In this document: piece by piece, positions 56,142-64,000 of the stretch | How positions within the stretch are numbered: the first letter of the stretch is position 1 | How the letters are laid out: each line of letters begins with the position of its first letter | Source of the DNA: Microbacterium sp. A20 | GTDB lineage: Bacteria; Actinomycetota; Actinomycetes; Actinomycetales; Microbacteriaceae | Assembly: GCF_004794515.1 (NCBI RefSeq) | Contig: NZ_SSDF01000076.1 | Location: 1-64,000 of the forward strand | Length of the DNA stretch: 64,000 nt | Direction of reading: 5' to 3' | Made by a program: the position numbers and the translations under genes | The notes under the pieces: generated by a model | Told to the model about the DNA's origin: nothing | Databases searched by the model: none | The model's input: the letters and a program-made list of their open reading frames with translations, nothing else

Positions 56142-57671
56142 ATGCGATGCACCCTCGGGGTGGATGTCGGCACATCGAGCACCAAAGGCGTGCTCGTGGC
56201 GGCTGACGGAACCATCATCGCCACCACCACCCGGACGCACGACGTCTCCCGGCCGCGCACCGGCTGGGTGGAGATGGATGCCGCGATCTGGTGGGACGAG
56301 TTCGTCGACATCGCCCGCGAACTGCTCGCGGCGCACCCCGACGCGGAAGTCGTCGCCGTGGGTGTCAGCGGGATGGGTCCCTGCATCCTCCTCGCCGACG
56401 AGAACGACCAGCCGGTCCGGCCCGCGATCCTCTACGGCGTCGACACCCGCGCTTCCGCCCAGATCGAGCGGATGACCGCCGAGCTCGGCGTCGAGGAGAT
56501 CACGCGCATCGGAGGCTCGGTGCTCACCTCGCAGGCCGGCGGCCCGAAGATCGCCTGGATCGCGGAGGAGGAACCGGAAGCCTGGGCACGCGCCCGCCGG
56601 CTGTTCATGCCCGCATCCTGGCTCGTCCGTCGGCTCACCGGCGCGTACGTCTTCGACCACCAGTCCGCGAGCCAGGTCTCGCCGCTCTACGACATCGAGA
56701 GCGAGCGGTGGCATGCCCCGTTCTGGGGTCGCTACGCCACCACGATCGTGCAGCCGCGCCTGGCCTGGGCGGGCGACATCGCCGGCGCCGTCACCGTGCA
56801 GGCATCCGCAACGACCGGGATCCCGGCTGGCACGCCCGTCATCACGGGCACGATCGACGCCTGGACCGAGGCCGTCAGCGTCGGCGCGCACGAGACGGCC
56901 GACCTCATGCTCATGTACGGGACGACCATGTTCATGGTGTTCACCAACGCGGAGACGCCGGGGGAGCCCGCGCTGCGCACACCGTCGATGTGGACCACGG
57001 CCGGGGCGTTCCCCGGAACCCGCAACCTCGCCGGCGGCCTCTCGACGTCCGGCGCGCTGACCGCCTGGCTGAAGGAGCTGACCGGCACCGACTATCCCGA
57101 ACTCCTCGCCGAGGCGGAGGCATCGGGGGTCGGCGCCCGGGGTGTGCTGATGCTCCCGTACTTCGCCGGCGAACGCACTCCCATCCAGGACCCGAACGCG
57201 CGGGGCGTGATCGCCGGACTGACTCTGGAGCACACCAGGGGAGACCTGTACCGGGCAGCGCTCGAGGCCACAGCGCTCGGTGTGCGGCACAACGTCGAGA
57301 CCATGCGGGCCGCCGGCGCCGATATCCGCCGGATCGTCGCCGTCGGCGGTGGCACGCAGGGCCGGCTGTGGCTGCAGATCGTCTCCGATGTCACCGGCCT
57401 CGTGCAGGAGGTGCCGCAGACGACGATCGGTGCGAGCTACGGCGCCGCCTTCCTGGCCGCGGTCGCCGTGGCGGCCGACGGCGAAGCGCCGCTCATCACC
57501 GACTGGAACCCCATCACGGAGCGCATCACCCCGAACCCCGACCTGCGCCTCGCCTACGACACCCTCTTCGACCGGTACGTGCGCCTGTACGACGCGACGA
57601 AGGGCGTCGTCCATGAACTCGCCGCCGAGCAGCGCGGCACCACACCCATCCCCAACCCGGAGGCATCATGA
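56142..57671 (+). CDS. FGGY-family carbohydrate kinase
   Basis: A 509-aa kinase with the FGGY phosphate-1 motif (LGVDVGTSSTKGVLV, residues 4-18) and the C-terminal GGGTQGRLWLQIVSDVTG segment. It would phosphorylate the ketose made by the isomerase encoded next. It is clearly distinct from the arabinose kinase at 1096. GTG or ATG upstream are not needed: AAGGAGG lies directly before ATG 56142. It overlaps the next gene by 4 nt (ATGA). Confidence 0.92.
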   Translation: MRCTLGVDVGTSSTKGVLVAADGTIIATTTRTHDVSRPRTGWVEMDAAIWWDEFVDIARELLAAHPDAEVVAVGVSGMGPCILLADENDQPVRPAILYGVDTRASAQIERMTAELGVEEITRIGGSVLTSQAGGPKIAWIAEEEPEAWARARRLFMPASWLVRRLTGAYVFDHQSASQVSPLYDIESERWHAPFWGRYATTIVQPRLAWAGDIAGAVTVQASATTGIPAGTPVITGTIDAWTEAVSVGAHETADLMLMYGTTMFMVFTNAETPGEPALRTPSMWTTAGAFPGTRNLAGGLSTSGALTAWLKELTGTDYPELLAEAEASGVGARGVLMLPYFAGERTPIQDPNARGVIAGLTLEHTRGDLYRAALEATALGVRHNVETMRAAGADIRRIVAVGGGTQGRLWLQIVSDVTGLVQEVPQTTIGASYGAAFLAAVAVAADGEAPLITDWNPITERITPNPDLRLAYDTLFDRYVRLYDATKGVVHELAAEQRGTTPIPNPEAS

Positions 57672-59302
57672 CCACCTACACCCTGCCCGCACGGGCATCC
57701 CGTCCGGCAGTCGCTCCGCAGACGGCGTACCTCATCACCTCGGGCGACCTGCGGGAATCCGCGAACATCGCCGGATGGCCCACCCAGGTCGAGCTCGAGG
57801 CCGGCGTCACGGGCGTGCTCGCGGATCTCGGCTGGGAGGTCATCCGACCCTTCGGCGTCGACCCGGAGACCGGTCACGGATTCATCTCCAGCCAGCGCAT
57901 GGGGCTGGAGGTGTTCAAGGACATCCCGGTCGACGCCCCGCTGGTCGTGGCGATCGCCAACTGGCAGTACTCCCACCACGTGCTCGCCGGTCTCCGCACC
58001 CACCAGGGGCCGATCCTCACGGTCGCGAACTTCGCCGGCGACTGGCCGGGGCTCGTCGGACTCCTCGGCCTGAACGCCGGCCTGACGAAGATGGGCAAGC
58101 CCTACGCCACGACCTGGTCCGTCGACTACACGGACGACTGGTTCAAGGCGGGCATCGAGGAGTGGACGCAGACGGGCGCCATCACCCACGACGCCTCGCA
58201 CGTGCGCGCGCTCCCCACCCTCCCCGACAGCCCCGAGAAGCAGCTGGGCGAGGCGCTCGCCGCGGAGCTGCTCGCCGAGAAGGCCATCATCGGCGTCTTC
58301 GACGAGGGCTGCATGGGCATGTACAACGCGATCTTCGACGATGAGCTGCTCAACCAGACGGGCATCTACAAGGAGCGACTGTCGCAGTCGGCCCTGTACG
58401 CCGAGATGCTCGAGGTCACCGAGGCCGAGGCGGACGCCGCCTACGACTGGCTGATCGACGCGGGCATGACCTTCCGGTACGGCGAGGACGCCACCACCGA
58501 ACTCACCCGCGAGCAGGTGCAGTGGCAGCTGAAGATGTACATCGCCGCGCTCCGCATCGCCGACGACTTCGGACTCGATGCGGTCGGCATCCAGTACCAG
58601 CAGGGTCTGAAGGACCTGGTGCCGGCATCCGACCTGGCCGAGGGCATCCTGAACTCGACCCAACGCCCCCCGGTGACCTCGCGCGACGGCTCGCGGGTGC
58701 TGCACGAGGGGCGCGCGTTCCCGCACTTCAACGAGGCCGATGAGGGCGTCGCGGTCGATGCGCTCGTGACCGACCGCGTCTGGCGTGCGATGGGCCTCGT
58801 GCCCGACAACACCCTGCACGATGTGCGCTGGGGCGAGGAGTACGACGGACAGTTCGTCTGGGTCTACGAGATCTCGGGCTCGGTTCCGGCATCTCACCTG
58901 GGCGGATGGCAGAACGCCGAGGGCTGGCGGCAGGGGCACGTGTTCTTCCCCGCGGGCGGAGCCACGATCAACGGTGTCTCGAAGCCCGGCGAGATCGTGC
59001 TGTCGCGTGTGTTCATCGCCGACGGCATTCTGCAGGCCGACATCTTCCGCGCCTCGGTCGTCGAGCTGCCGGCCGAGGAGACCCAGCGCCGTAAGGACGC
59101 AACGAACCCGGAGTGGCCGATCGCGCACGTCGTGCTGCACGGCGTCTCCCGCGATCAGTTCATGGCTCGCCACAAGGCGAACCATGCGCAGCTCGTCTAC
59201 GCTCCGGATGCCGAGACAGCCGACAAGGCCCTGATCGCGAAGGCCGCGATGTTCGCCGGGATGGGCATCAAGGTCAACCTCGTGGGAGACGTCGCGGTCT
59301 GA
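57668..59302 (+). CDS. L-fucose isomerase-like protein
   Basis: A 544-aa protein resembling the FucI/AraA sugar isomerase family, with FDEGCMGMYNAIFDDE (near residue 215) in the region of the metal-binding Glu/Asp, GIQYQQGLKD further on, and a C-terminal HKANHAQLVY where the last metal His is expected. It would convert an aldose to the ketose used by the FGGY kinase. The substrate may be L-fucose, D-arabinose or an uncommon sugar. Confidence 0.78.
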   Translation: MTTYTLPARASRPAVAPQTAYLITSGDLRESANIAGWPTQVELEAGVTGVLADLGWEVIRPFGVDPETGHGFISSQRMGLEVFKDIPVDAPLVVAIANWQYSHHVLAGLRTHQGPILTVANFAGDWPGLVGLLGLNAGLTKMGKPYATTWSVDYTDDWFKAGIEEWTQTGAITHDASHVRALPTLPDSPEKQLGEALAAELLAEKAIIGVFDEGCMGMYNAIFDDELLNQTGIYKERLSQSALYAEMLEVTEAEADAAYDWLIDAGMTFRYGEDATTELTREQVQWQLKMYIAALRIADDFGLDAVGIQYQQGLKDLVPASDLAEGILNSTQRPPVTSRDGSRVLHEGRAFPHFNEADEGVAVDALVTDRVWRAMGLVPDNTLHDVRWGEEYDGQFVWVYEISGSVPASHLGGWQNAEGWRQGHVFFPAGGATINGVSKPGEIVLSRVFIADGILQADIFRASVVELPAEETQRRKDATNPEWPIAHVVLHGVSRDQFMARHKANHAQLVYAPDAETADKALIAKAAMFAGMGIKVNLVGDVAV

Positions 59303-59314
59303 ACCGGCGGTGGA

Positions 59315-59554
59315 TTATTGTGACCGCCAGAACCGCACGGCGAGGTTCGTGAGTTCTTTGTCGAGGTCGTCGACCTTCGACTCGATGCGCCCCAGGCGTG
59401 CGTCGACGCCGTCGATGCGCGCCGAGAGGGTGGCGTCGACTCGGCCGACCTCGGCGCGGATCACTCGGCTGAGCTGCGTCGTCATGAGCGTCATGCCACC
59501 GAGCATGACGGCGGCGAACACCCCGATCAGCGTCCATACCTGTGGGTCGTTCAA
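59315..59554 (-). CDS. Small membrane protein with C-terminal coiled coil
   Basis: A 79-aa protein with one hydrophobic segment (WTLIGVFAAVMLGGMTLM) and a heptad-like tail (RVDATLSARIDGVDARLGRIESK in part). No function is known for this type. TTG 59554 is chosen because GGAGG lies 7 nt upstream; ATG 59560 would be only one base from it. GTG 59587 is the longest possible start. Confidence 0.65.
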   Translation of the reverse strand: MNDPQVWTLIGVFAAVMLGGMTLMTTQLSRVIRAEVGRVDATLSARIDGVDARLGRIESKVDDLDKELTNLAVRFWRSQ

Positions 59555-59695
59555 GCGCATGCCTCCAGTCTGAATCCGGGTGCCCACGTTGTCACGGTAT
59601 TCCGGTGTCGCGACGCCGGGAGGCCGCCAATTGTGGGCACAGCCCTGGGCTCACGCCTCGGTGCAGAACGAAAGTTCGCCTCTCGATAGCGGTTC

Positions 59696-59751
59696 TTCAC
59701 CTCCGTCCACTTAAGCGATATAGTCGGCCGCAGGCCGCGCTGATGCGGCCT
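59696..59751 (+). promoter_or_regulatory. Promoter and inverted repeat before the GH18 gene
   Basis: TTCACC (59696-59701) and TATAGT (59719-59724) are 17 nt apart; the -10 is good. Downstream, AGGCCGC (59732-59738) and GCGGCCT (59745-59751) form a 7-bp hairpin or operator around GCTGAT. AAGGAG lies 10 nt before ATG 59787. Confidence 0.6.
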
Positions 59752-59786
59752 GATCTCGATATCGATGATGAAGGAGACGATCTGCA

Positions 59787-60992
59787 ATGAGTCAGCCGCA
59801 CGTCAGGATTCACCGGTTCCGAAAGGGGCTCGCCGCCGTCGCGGGTCTTGCGCTCGCGGTTTCGGGCGCTGTCGCCGTGTCGCCGGCCGCCGCGACAGAG
59901 AAGCCCGGGGAAGATCCGCAGCTCGCCGTCTACATCGAAGTCAACTCGAACGATTTAGCGAATGTCGCCGACTACACGCTCGCCGACTCAGGCCGACCGG
60001 CCGTCGACCTGGCGATGATCTTCGCCGCCAACATCAACTACGACGGTGAGAAGGCGTACCTGCACTTCAACGAGCGCGTCACCGAGACCCTCGACGACGC
60101 GGAGAATCAGATCCGACCCGTGCAGGCGCGCGGCACGAAGGTGCTGCTCTCGGTGCTCGGCAATCATCAGGGGGCGGGTTTCGCGAACTTCACGTCCTAT
60201 GAGCAGGCGGATGCGTTCGCCGCGCAACTCGCCGATGCGGTGACGACCTACGGGCTCGACGGCATCGACTTCGACGACGAGTGGACGAACTACGGGGCGA
60301 ACGGCACGCCGCAGCCCAACGCGGAGTCGTTCGGATGGCTGGCCACGGCACTCCGCGATCGTCTCGGCCCCGACAAGATCATCAGCCTGTATGCGATCGG
60401 CGAGACGTACACCGTGACGGACTTCAGTCTGTTCGACGCCGCAGCGGTGCTCGACTACGCCTGGAACCCGTACTACCCGACCTACAACGCACCCACCGTT
60501 CCCGGGCTCGACGACAGGTCCCGCCTCGGAGCAGCGGCGATCGACCTCTCGAACGTGAGCGCGGCGACGGCGACGGACTTCGCCGAGCGCACGGTCTCCG
60601 ACGGCTACGGCGTCTACGTGGCGTACAACCTCACGGCGACGGATCAGTCCGATCTCCTCTCCGGCATCACGCAGGAGCTCAAGGGCGAGGCGACGGAGTA
60701 CCGGGCGGCGCCGAAGGACACCACGGCCCCCACCGTGACCGTCAAGAAGGGAACGCCCTTCACCACGGGGACGGACGCCGGCTACTCGAAGGTCAGCTTC
60801 AAGCTCCACGATGCGGGAAAGATCGACCGCGTGTCCGTCAACGGCGTGCAGAAGGACCTCACCGACGACAAGTGGAGCGACCTCAACTTCGTGAAGCCCG
60901 GCGTTTTCGGCGCTGTCGCCGGTGCCAACACGCTCGAGGTGTTCGACGTCGCGGGCAACCGCACCGAGGTGCCGTTCGTCCTGACGCCGTGA
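59787..60992 (+). CDS. Secreted GH18 endo-beta-N-acetylglucosaminidase, Endo H type
   Basis: A 401-aa exported enzyme. The signal peptide (residues 1-35, ending SPAAA) is followed by a GH18 barrel with the catalytic motif DGIDFDDEW (near residue 161), as in Endo H. This cuts the chitobiose core of N-glycans, leaving one GlcNAc on the protein. Residues 310-401 form an Ig-like domain (DTTAPTVTVKKG onward). It converges with a GH92 gene 17 nt away, so both may work on N-glycans. Confidence 0.9.
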   Translation: MSQPHVRIHRFRKGLAAVAGLALAVSGAVAVSPAAATEKPGEDPQLAVYIEVNSNDLANVADYTLADSGRPAVDLAMIFAANINYDGEKAYLHFNERVTETLDDAENQIRPVQARGTKVLLSVLGNHQGAGFANFTSYEQADAFAAQLADAVTTYGLDGIDFDDEWTNYGANGTPQPNAESFGWLATALRDRLGPDKIISLYAIGETYTVTDFSLFDAAAVLDYAWNPYYPTYNAPTVPGLDDRSRLGAAAIDLSNVSAATATDFAERTVSDGYGVYVAYNLTATDQSDLLSGITQELKGEATEYRAAPKDTTAPTVTVKKGTPFTTGTDAGYSKVSFKLHDAGKIDRVSVNGVQKDLTDDKWSDLNFVKPGVFGAVAGANTLEVFDVAGNRTEVPFVLTP

Positions 60993-61009
60993 TCAGCACA
61001 CCTGACTGA

Positions 61010-64000
61010 TCAGTCCAGGTCGAAGAACTCGAGCTGACGGATCGTGACCTCGGCCACCGCGCGTACGCGGAGTGCCGAGGTCACGACCCGCGAGGTCAGC
61101 GTGAAGGGCGTCGTGCGGTCTGCCGGCAGTTCCGCGCTGTGCGTCATCATGACCGGCATCCACCGGCCATCCGTCCCCTCGGCCTCCCATCGAAGGGTCG
61201 ACGACGACGCGGCCACCACAAGCGTCACGCTGACGTCGGTGACGCCTCGAGGCTCCCCGAACCGCCATCCCACCCATTCCCCGGGGCGCAGCACGACTCC
61301 GGCATCACCCGATGGCGAACCGTCGTCGAAGATCCGCTCGGGAGCGACCGTCTCGGGCGACGCGATGAGGTGACCGGGGCCGGACGTCAGATCCGCCCGC
61401 CAGACCGCGACGTCTCCGGCGGGAGGGGCCTGTTCGAGCGCGGTGGCCGGGTCGACCCCGAACTCCAGCTCCAGCACGGCGTCGCCGACGAGCGCGTCGA
61501 TCGGCAGCTCGGCCGTCGGCAGCGAGACCCCGTCGAGGCGAGCCCGCTGCAGGATGCGCGCCGACGGCTCACTCCGCACGGACCGGATGCGCAGCGAGGA
61601 GCCGTCGCCGCGATCCACACGGACGTCGTCGAAGAGAGGCGACCCGATCCGCAGCCGGCCAGAGGCGAGTTCCAGCGGATAGAGCCCGAGCGCGGCCCAC
61701 AGCCACCAGGCGCTCATCTCGCCGTTGTCCTCGTCGCCCGGGAACCCCTGGCCGATGTGCGCGCCGGCGAACAGGCGTCCGGCGAGGTCGTGCGCGGTAC
61801 CGGCGGTCTTCCACGGCCGGTCGCTGAACGCGTACATGAAGGGGATGTGGTGCGCCGGCTGGTTCGAGATCGCGCACATCCCGGCACGGAGCGCCCGCGC
61901 CTCCCGCTGCTCATGGATGACGGTGCGGTACGCACCGCCGAAGCGCTCGTCGGCCGTCTCCGGCTCTGCGAACAGGGCGTCGAGGTGGCGTCCGAGACCG
62001 GCGGGACCTCCGTAGAGGTCGGCGAGGCCTGCGCCGTCGTGCACGGCGCCGACCGACATGCCCCAGGCGTTGGTCTCGACGTTGTCGCCGCCCCAGGATC
62101 GCGGATCGAACCCGGAACGGGCGAACGCGCCCTCGTCATCCCTACCGCGGAAGAACCCGGTGTCGTGGTCGAACAGTGCGCGGTACGACCGGGCGCGATT
62201 CTCGAAGTATCGGGCGAAGGATCGATAGCGCGCGGCAGCGGATTCGGTCTCGGATGCGGAATCGGATGCGACCTCTCGGGCGAGCTGCGCCGCGAGCCTC
62301 CCGAGCGCGGCATCGCTCACCGCGTTCTCGATGCTCCAGCTCATGCCCTCGGGCACGTTCGAGGAGATGTATCCGGTGAATCGGCCCCTCGCGATGCCCT
62401 TGCGGCCGCGGCGCGCATCCGGCCCCGGCTCGCACGCGTTCCGCCATCCGCTCTCGAACGCGGTGACGCGGTCGAAGTCCACGCCCCAGCGTGCGGCGTC
62501 GGCGAAGATCTGGTCGCTCGACGTGCCGACCATGCTGTCGACATAGCCCGGTGCGCTCCATCTCGCCATCCAACCGCCGCGACGGTACTGCTCGAGCTGA
62601 CCGTCGAGGAGCCGCCCGGCGAGTGCGGGGTCGAGCAGGGCGAGAGCCGGCCATTCGGTGCGATAGGTGTCCCAGTAGCCGTTGTTGACGACGAGTTCGC
62701 CGTCGACGGCCGGCGGAACTCCGCTCCCGTCGTGCGACTCGCGCGCGGCGAACACGTCGGCGAACCGCCAGACGGGCGCCTCCGCTGTCCCGGCGTTCTC
62801 GGCCGCGCTGTTGGGGTACAGGTGCATCCGGTGGAGCGCGGCGGCGATCCGTGCCCGATTCTCCTCGTCGGCGAGCGATCGGTACGGGGCGTCGGCTTCC
62901 GGAAGCGGCGGGATCGTGACGCGGCCGAGCAGCCGGTTCCAGGCGTCAGCCGCCGCGTTTCGCAGCTCCTCATAGGGGATCGTCTCCGGAGCCTCGGAGT
63001 CGAGACTGTGCCGGGCCTGCTCCACCGACAGGAAGGAGATGCCGATGCGCACCTCGAGCGACCCGCGTCCGCCGACGTATCCCGCGACCCGGCCCCGCCC
63101 GTCGTCGTGGAGTGGTCCACGGTCAGTGTTCTCCTCGCCGTGCGGAGCCTGCTGCACCGATCCGGCGAAGAAGCAGCGGGGCGCGTTGCCCCAATCCTCC
63201 GGGCCCTCAGGGATCCAACCCTCGAAGCCCCCGTCATCGGTCCAGTCGAGGCATCCGTCGTCGGTCAACTGATCGATGATGAACCCCACCGGCGCGTCAG
63301 CATCCGCACTGCGCACGCGGAACGCGGCTGCGCGCGACGTCGCCGTCATCTCGACGCGCAGGTCGTCGCCGAGCTCCGCCGCGTACTCGTGCGGCCGGGC
63401 GCGTTCGGTGCCGGGCACGATCCAGCGCCGGCGAGCCGCGTGCGACGAGGCGGGGCGGCCGAGGAACGGCATCAGCTGCAGCACCGAGCGATCGCCGATC
63501 CACGGGCTCGGTTGATGGGAGAACTGCAGTGCTTCCAACCGGCGACCTTGAGGATCGTCGTGCAGGAAAGGACGGTAGGGCCAGCGGGCGTCCTCCGCGT
63601 CGGTCGCCGGGGTGACGAACGTGAACCCGTGCGGCATCGCCACCGCCGGGATGGTGTTGCCGCGTGAGAACCGCGGGCCCGAATGTGATCCGCGCCGGGT
63701 GTCGACCCGTTCGACGGGGGCGAGGTCGGCGGAGGGAGCCCGCTCCTCGACCACGACCTGCACGAACCCGGCGCACCGAGCGGGCAGGTCCGCGCCGTCG
63801 GGGAGGGATGCGGTGCCGGGGAGGGACGCGGTGCCGAGCACGATCTCGACGGTGCCGCTGCGGCGTGCGAACGGGGCGAGGGAGACGGTGTCGGCGTTCC
63901 ACTGCTCGGGCATGCTCCACCGGGCATCGAACTGGGCGTGCGCCGTGACGGGGAAGTCGTAGCGATCGCGCACGGCCGAAGCCTCGCTCAGTCGTGTTCC
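61010..64000 (-). CDS. GH92 alpha-mannosidase-type glycoside hydrolase (5' end beyond the window)
   Basis: At least 996 codons without a stop. The frame is still open at the right edge, and the GTG at 63973 is only one possible start, so the gene is treated as partial. GH92 features are seen: SGPRFSRGNTIPAVAMPHGF near the N-terminus, NNGYWDTYRTEWPA, NVPEGMSWSIENA (acid region) and GDEDNGEMSAWWLWAALGLYP (partial). A C-terminal galactose-binding-like domain follows (ending LEFFDLD). Family enzymes are calcium-dependent exo-alpha-mannosidases. No signal peptide is visible in this part. Confidence 0.85.
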   Translation of the reverse strand, partial: GTRLSEASAVRDRYDFPVTAHAQFDARWSMPEQWNADTVSLAPFARRSGTVEIVLGTASLPGTASLPDGADLPARCAGFVQVVVEERAPSADLAPVERVDTRRGSHSGPRFSRGNTIPAVAMPHGFTFVTPATDAEDARWPYRPFLHDDPQGRRLEALQFSHQPSPWIGDRSVLQLMPFLGRPASSHAARRRWIVPGTERARPHEYAAELGDDLRVEMTATSRAAAFRVRSADADAPVGFIIDQLTDDGCLDWTDDGGFEGWIPEGPEDWGNAPRCFFAGSVQQAPHGEENTDRGPLHDDGRGRVAGYVGGRGSLEVRIGISFLSVEQARHSLDSEAPETIPYEELRNAAADAWNRLLGRVTIPPLPEADAPYRSLADEENRARIAAALHRMHLYPNSAAENAGTAEAPVWRFADVFAARESHDGSGVPPAVDGELVVNNGYWDTYRTEWPALALLDPALAGRLLDGQLEQYRRGGWMARWSAPGYVDSMVGTSSDQIFADAARWGVDFDRVTAFESGWRNACEPGPDARRGRKGIARGRFTGYISSNVPEGMSWSIENAVSDAALGRLAAQLAREVASDSASETESAAARYRSFARYFENRARSYRALFDHDTGFFRGRDDEGAFARSGFDPRSWGGDNVETNAWGMSVGAVHDGAGLADLYGGPAGLGRHLDALFAEPETADERFGGAYRTVIHEQREARALRAGMCAISNQPAHHIPFMYAFSDRPWKTAGTAHDLAGRLFAGAHIGQGFPGDEDNGEMSAWWLWAALGLYPLELASGRLRIGSPLFDDVRVDRGDGSSLRIRSVRSEPSARILQRARLDGVSLPTAELPIDALVGDAVLELEFGVDPATALEQAPPAGDVAVWRADLTSGPGHLIASPETVAPERIFDDGSPSGDAGVVLRPGEWVGWRFGEPRGVTDVSVTLVVAASSSTLRWEAEGTDGRWMPVMMTHSAELPADRTTPFTLTSRVVTSALRVRAVAEVTIRQLEFFDLD

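Noticed and set aside
59301..59328. Terminator GGCGGT...ACCGCC after the isomerase gene
   Set aside because: The stem is only 6 bp with an 11-nt loop and overlaps the end of the minus-strand gene; too weak to list.

Overview
The window is high-GC chromosomal DNA from an actinobacterium. Support comes from strong G/C third-position bias, frequent GTG and TTG starts, 4-nt ATGA/GTGA gene overlaps, HspR/HAIR control of dnaK, a CsoR-type copper system and a DUF222/HNH protein. The protein set and the recurrent GCGGATGC/GCATCCGC wording suggest the Microbacteriaceae, most likely Microbacterium; that assignment is inference. About 53 protein genes, one tRNA, many operator-like palindromes and several families of short interspersed repeats are seen. 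No phage, insertion sequence, rRNA or CRISPR array was recognised.

1-5.2 kb: repeat-rich non-coding DNA, then an L-arabinose operon (araD, a continuous araB-araA reading frame, an aldose 1-epimerase). 5.3-8.6 kb: a TetR regulator divergent from an MpaB/DUF2236 oxygenase and an aldehyde dehydrogenase, with a consensus-like promoter and a perfect 12-bp inverted repeat between them. 8.7-16.4 kb: a copper operon on the minus strand (copZ, a membrane-anchored His-motif protein, copA, copB, csoR) and an MFS exporter whose upstream region carries the same CsoR-like box. 16.6-26 kb: tRNA-Gly, dcd, a FUSC protein, HxlR/MFS, a pair of divergent His-rich MarR-like regulators, a CDF transporter, an Atg22-type MFS protein and a two-module Lrp regulator.

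26.2-32 kb: transporter, amidohydrolase, ThDP enzyme and ureohydrolase, a probable catabolic set for a guanidino or related nitrogen compound. 32-40 kb: a RIO-type kinase preceded by a tiny candidate leader ORF, an MFS exporter, AraC and MerR regulators, a DUF3817 protein, a lipoprotein, a phosphotransferase and a DUF222/HNH protein. 40-44.3 kb: the dnaK-grpE-dnaJ-hspR heat-shock operon with two HAIR-like boxes. 44.3-49.2 kb: a GntR regulator and a tripartite tricarboxylate transporter with a DapA-family enzyme, behind a perfect 26-bp palindrome. 49.3-59.3 kb: DoxX, then a sugar regulon: ABC importer, SDR, DapA-family aldolase, LacI regulator, FGGY kinase and a FucI-like isomerase, with matching LacI-type boxes before the importer and before the kinase. 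59.3-64 kb: a small membrane protein, a secreted Endo H-type GH18 enzyme and a convergent GH92 alpha-mannosidase-type enzyme that runs off the right edge.

The main theme is acquisition and breakdown of plant or glycoprotein carbohydrates, each unit with a local regulator, plus copper and heat-shock defence. The most unusual observations are the araB-araA fusion explained by one TAA-to-CAA change, the CsoR-like box in front of an MFS exporter, a concentric palindrome between two His-rich MarR-like genes, and at least four families of short inverted-repeat elements between genes.
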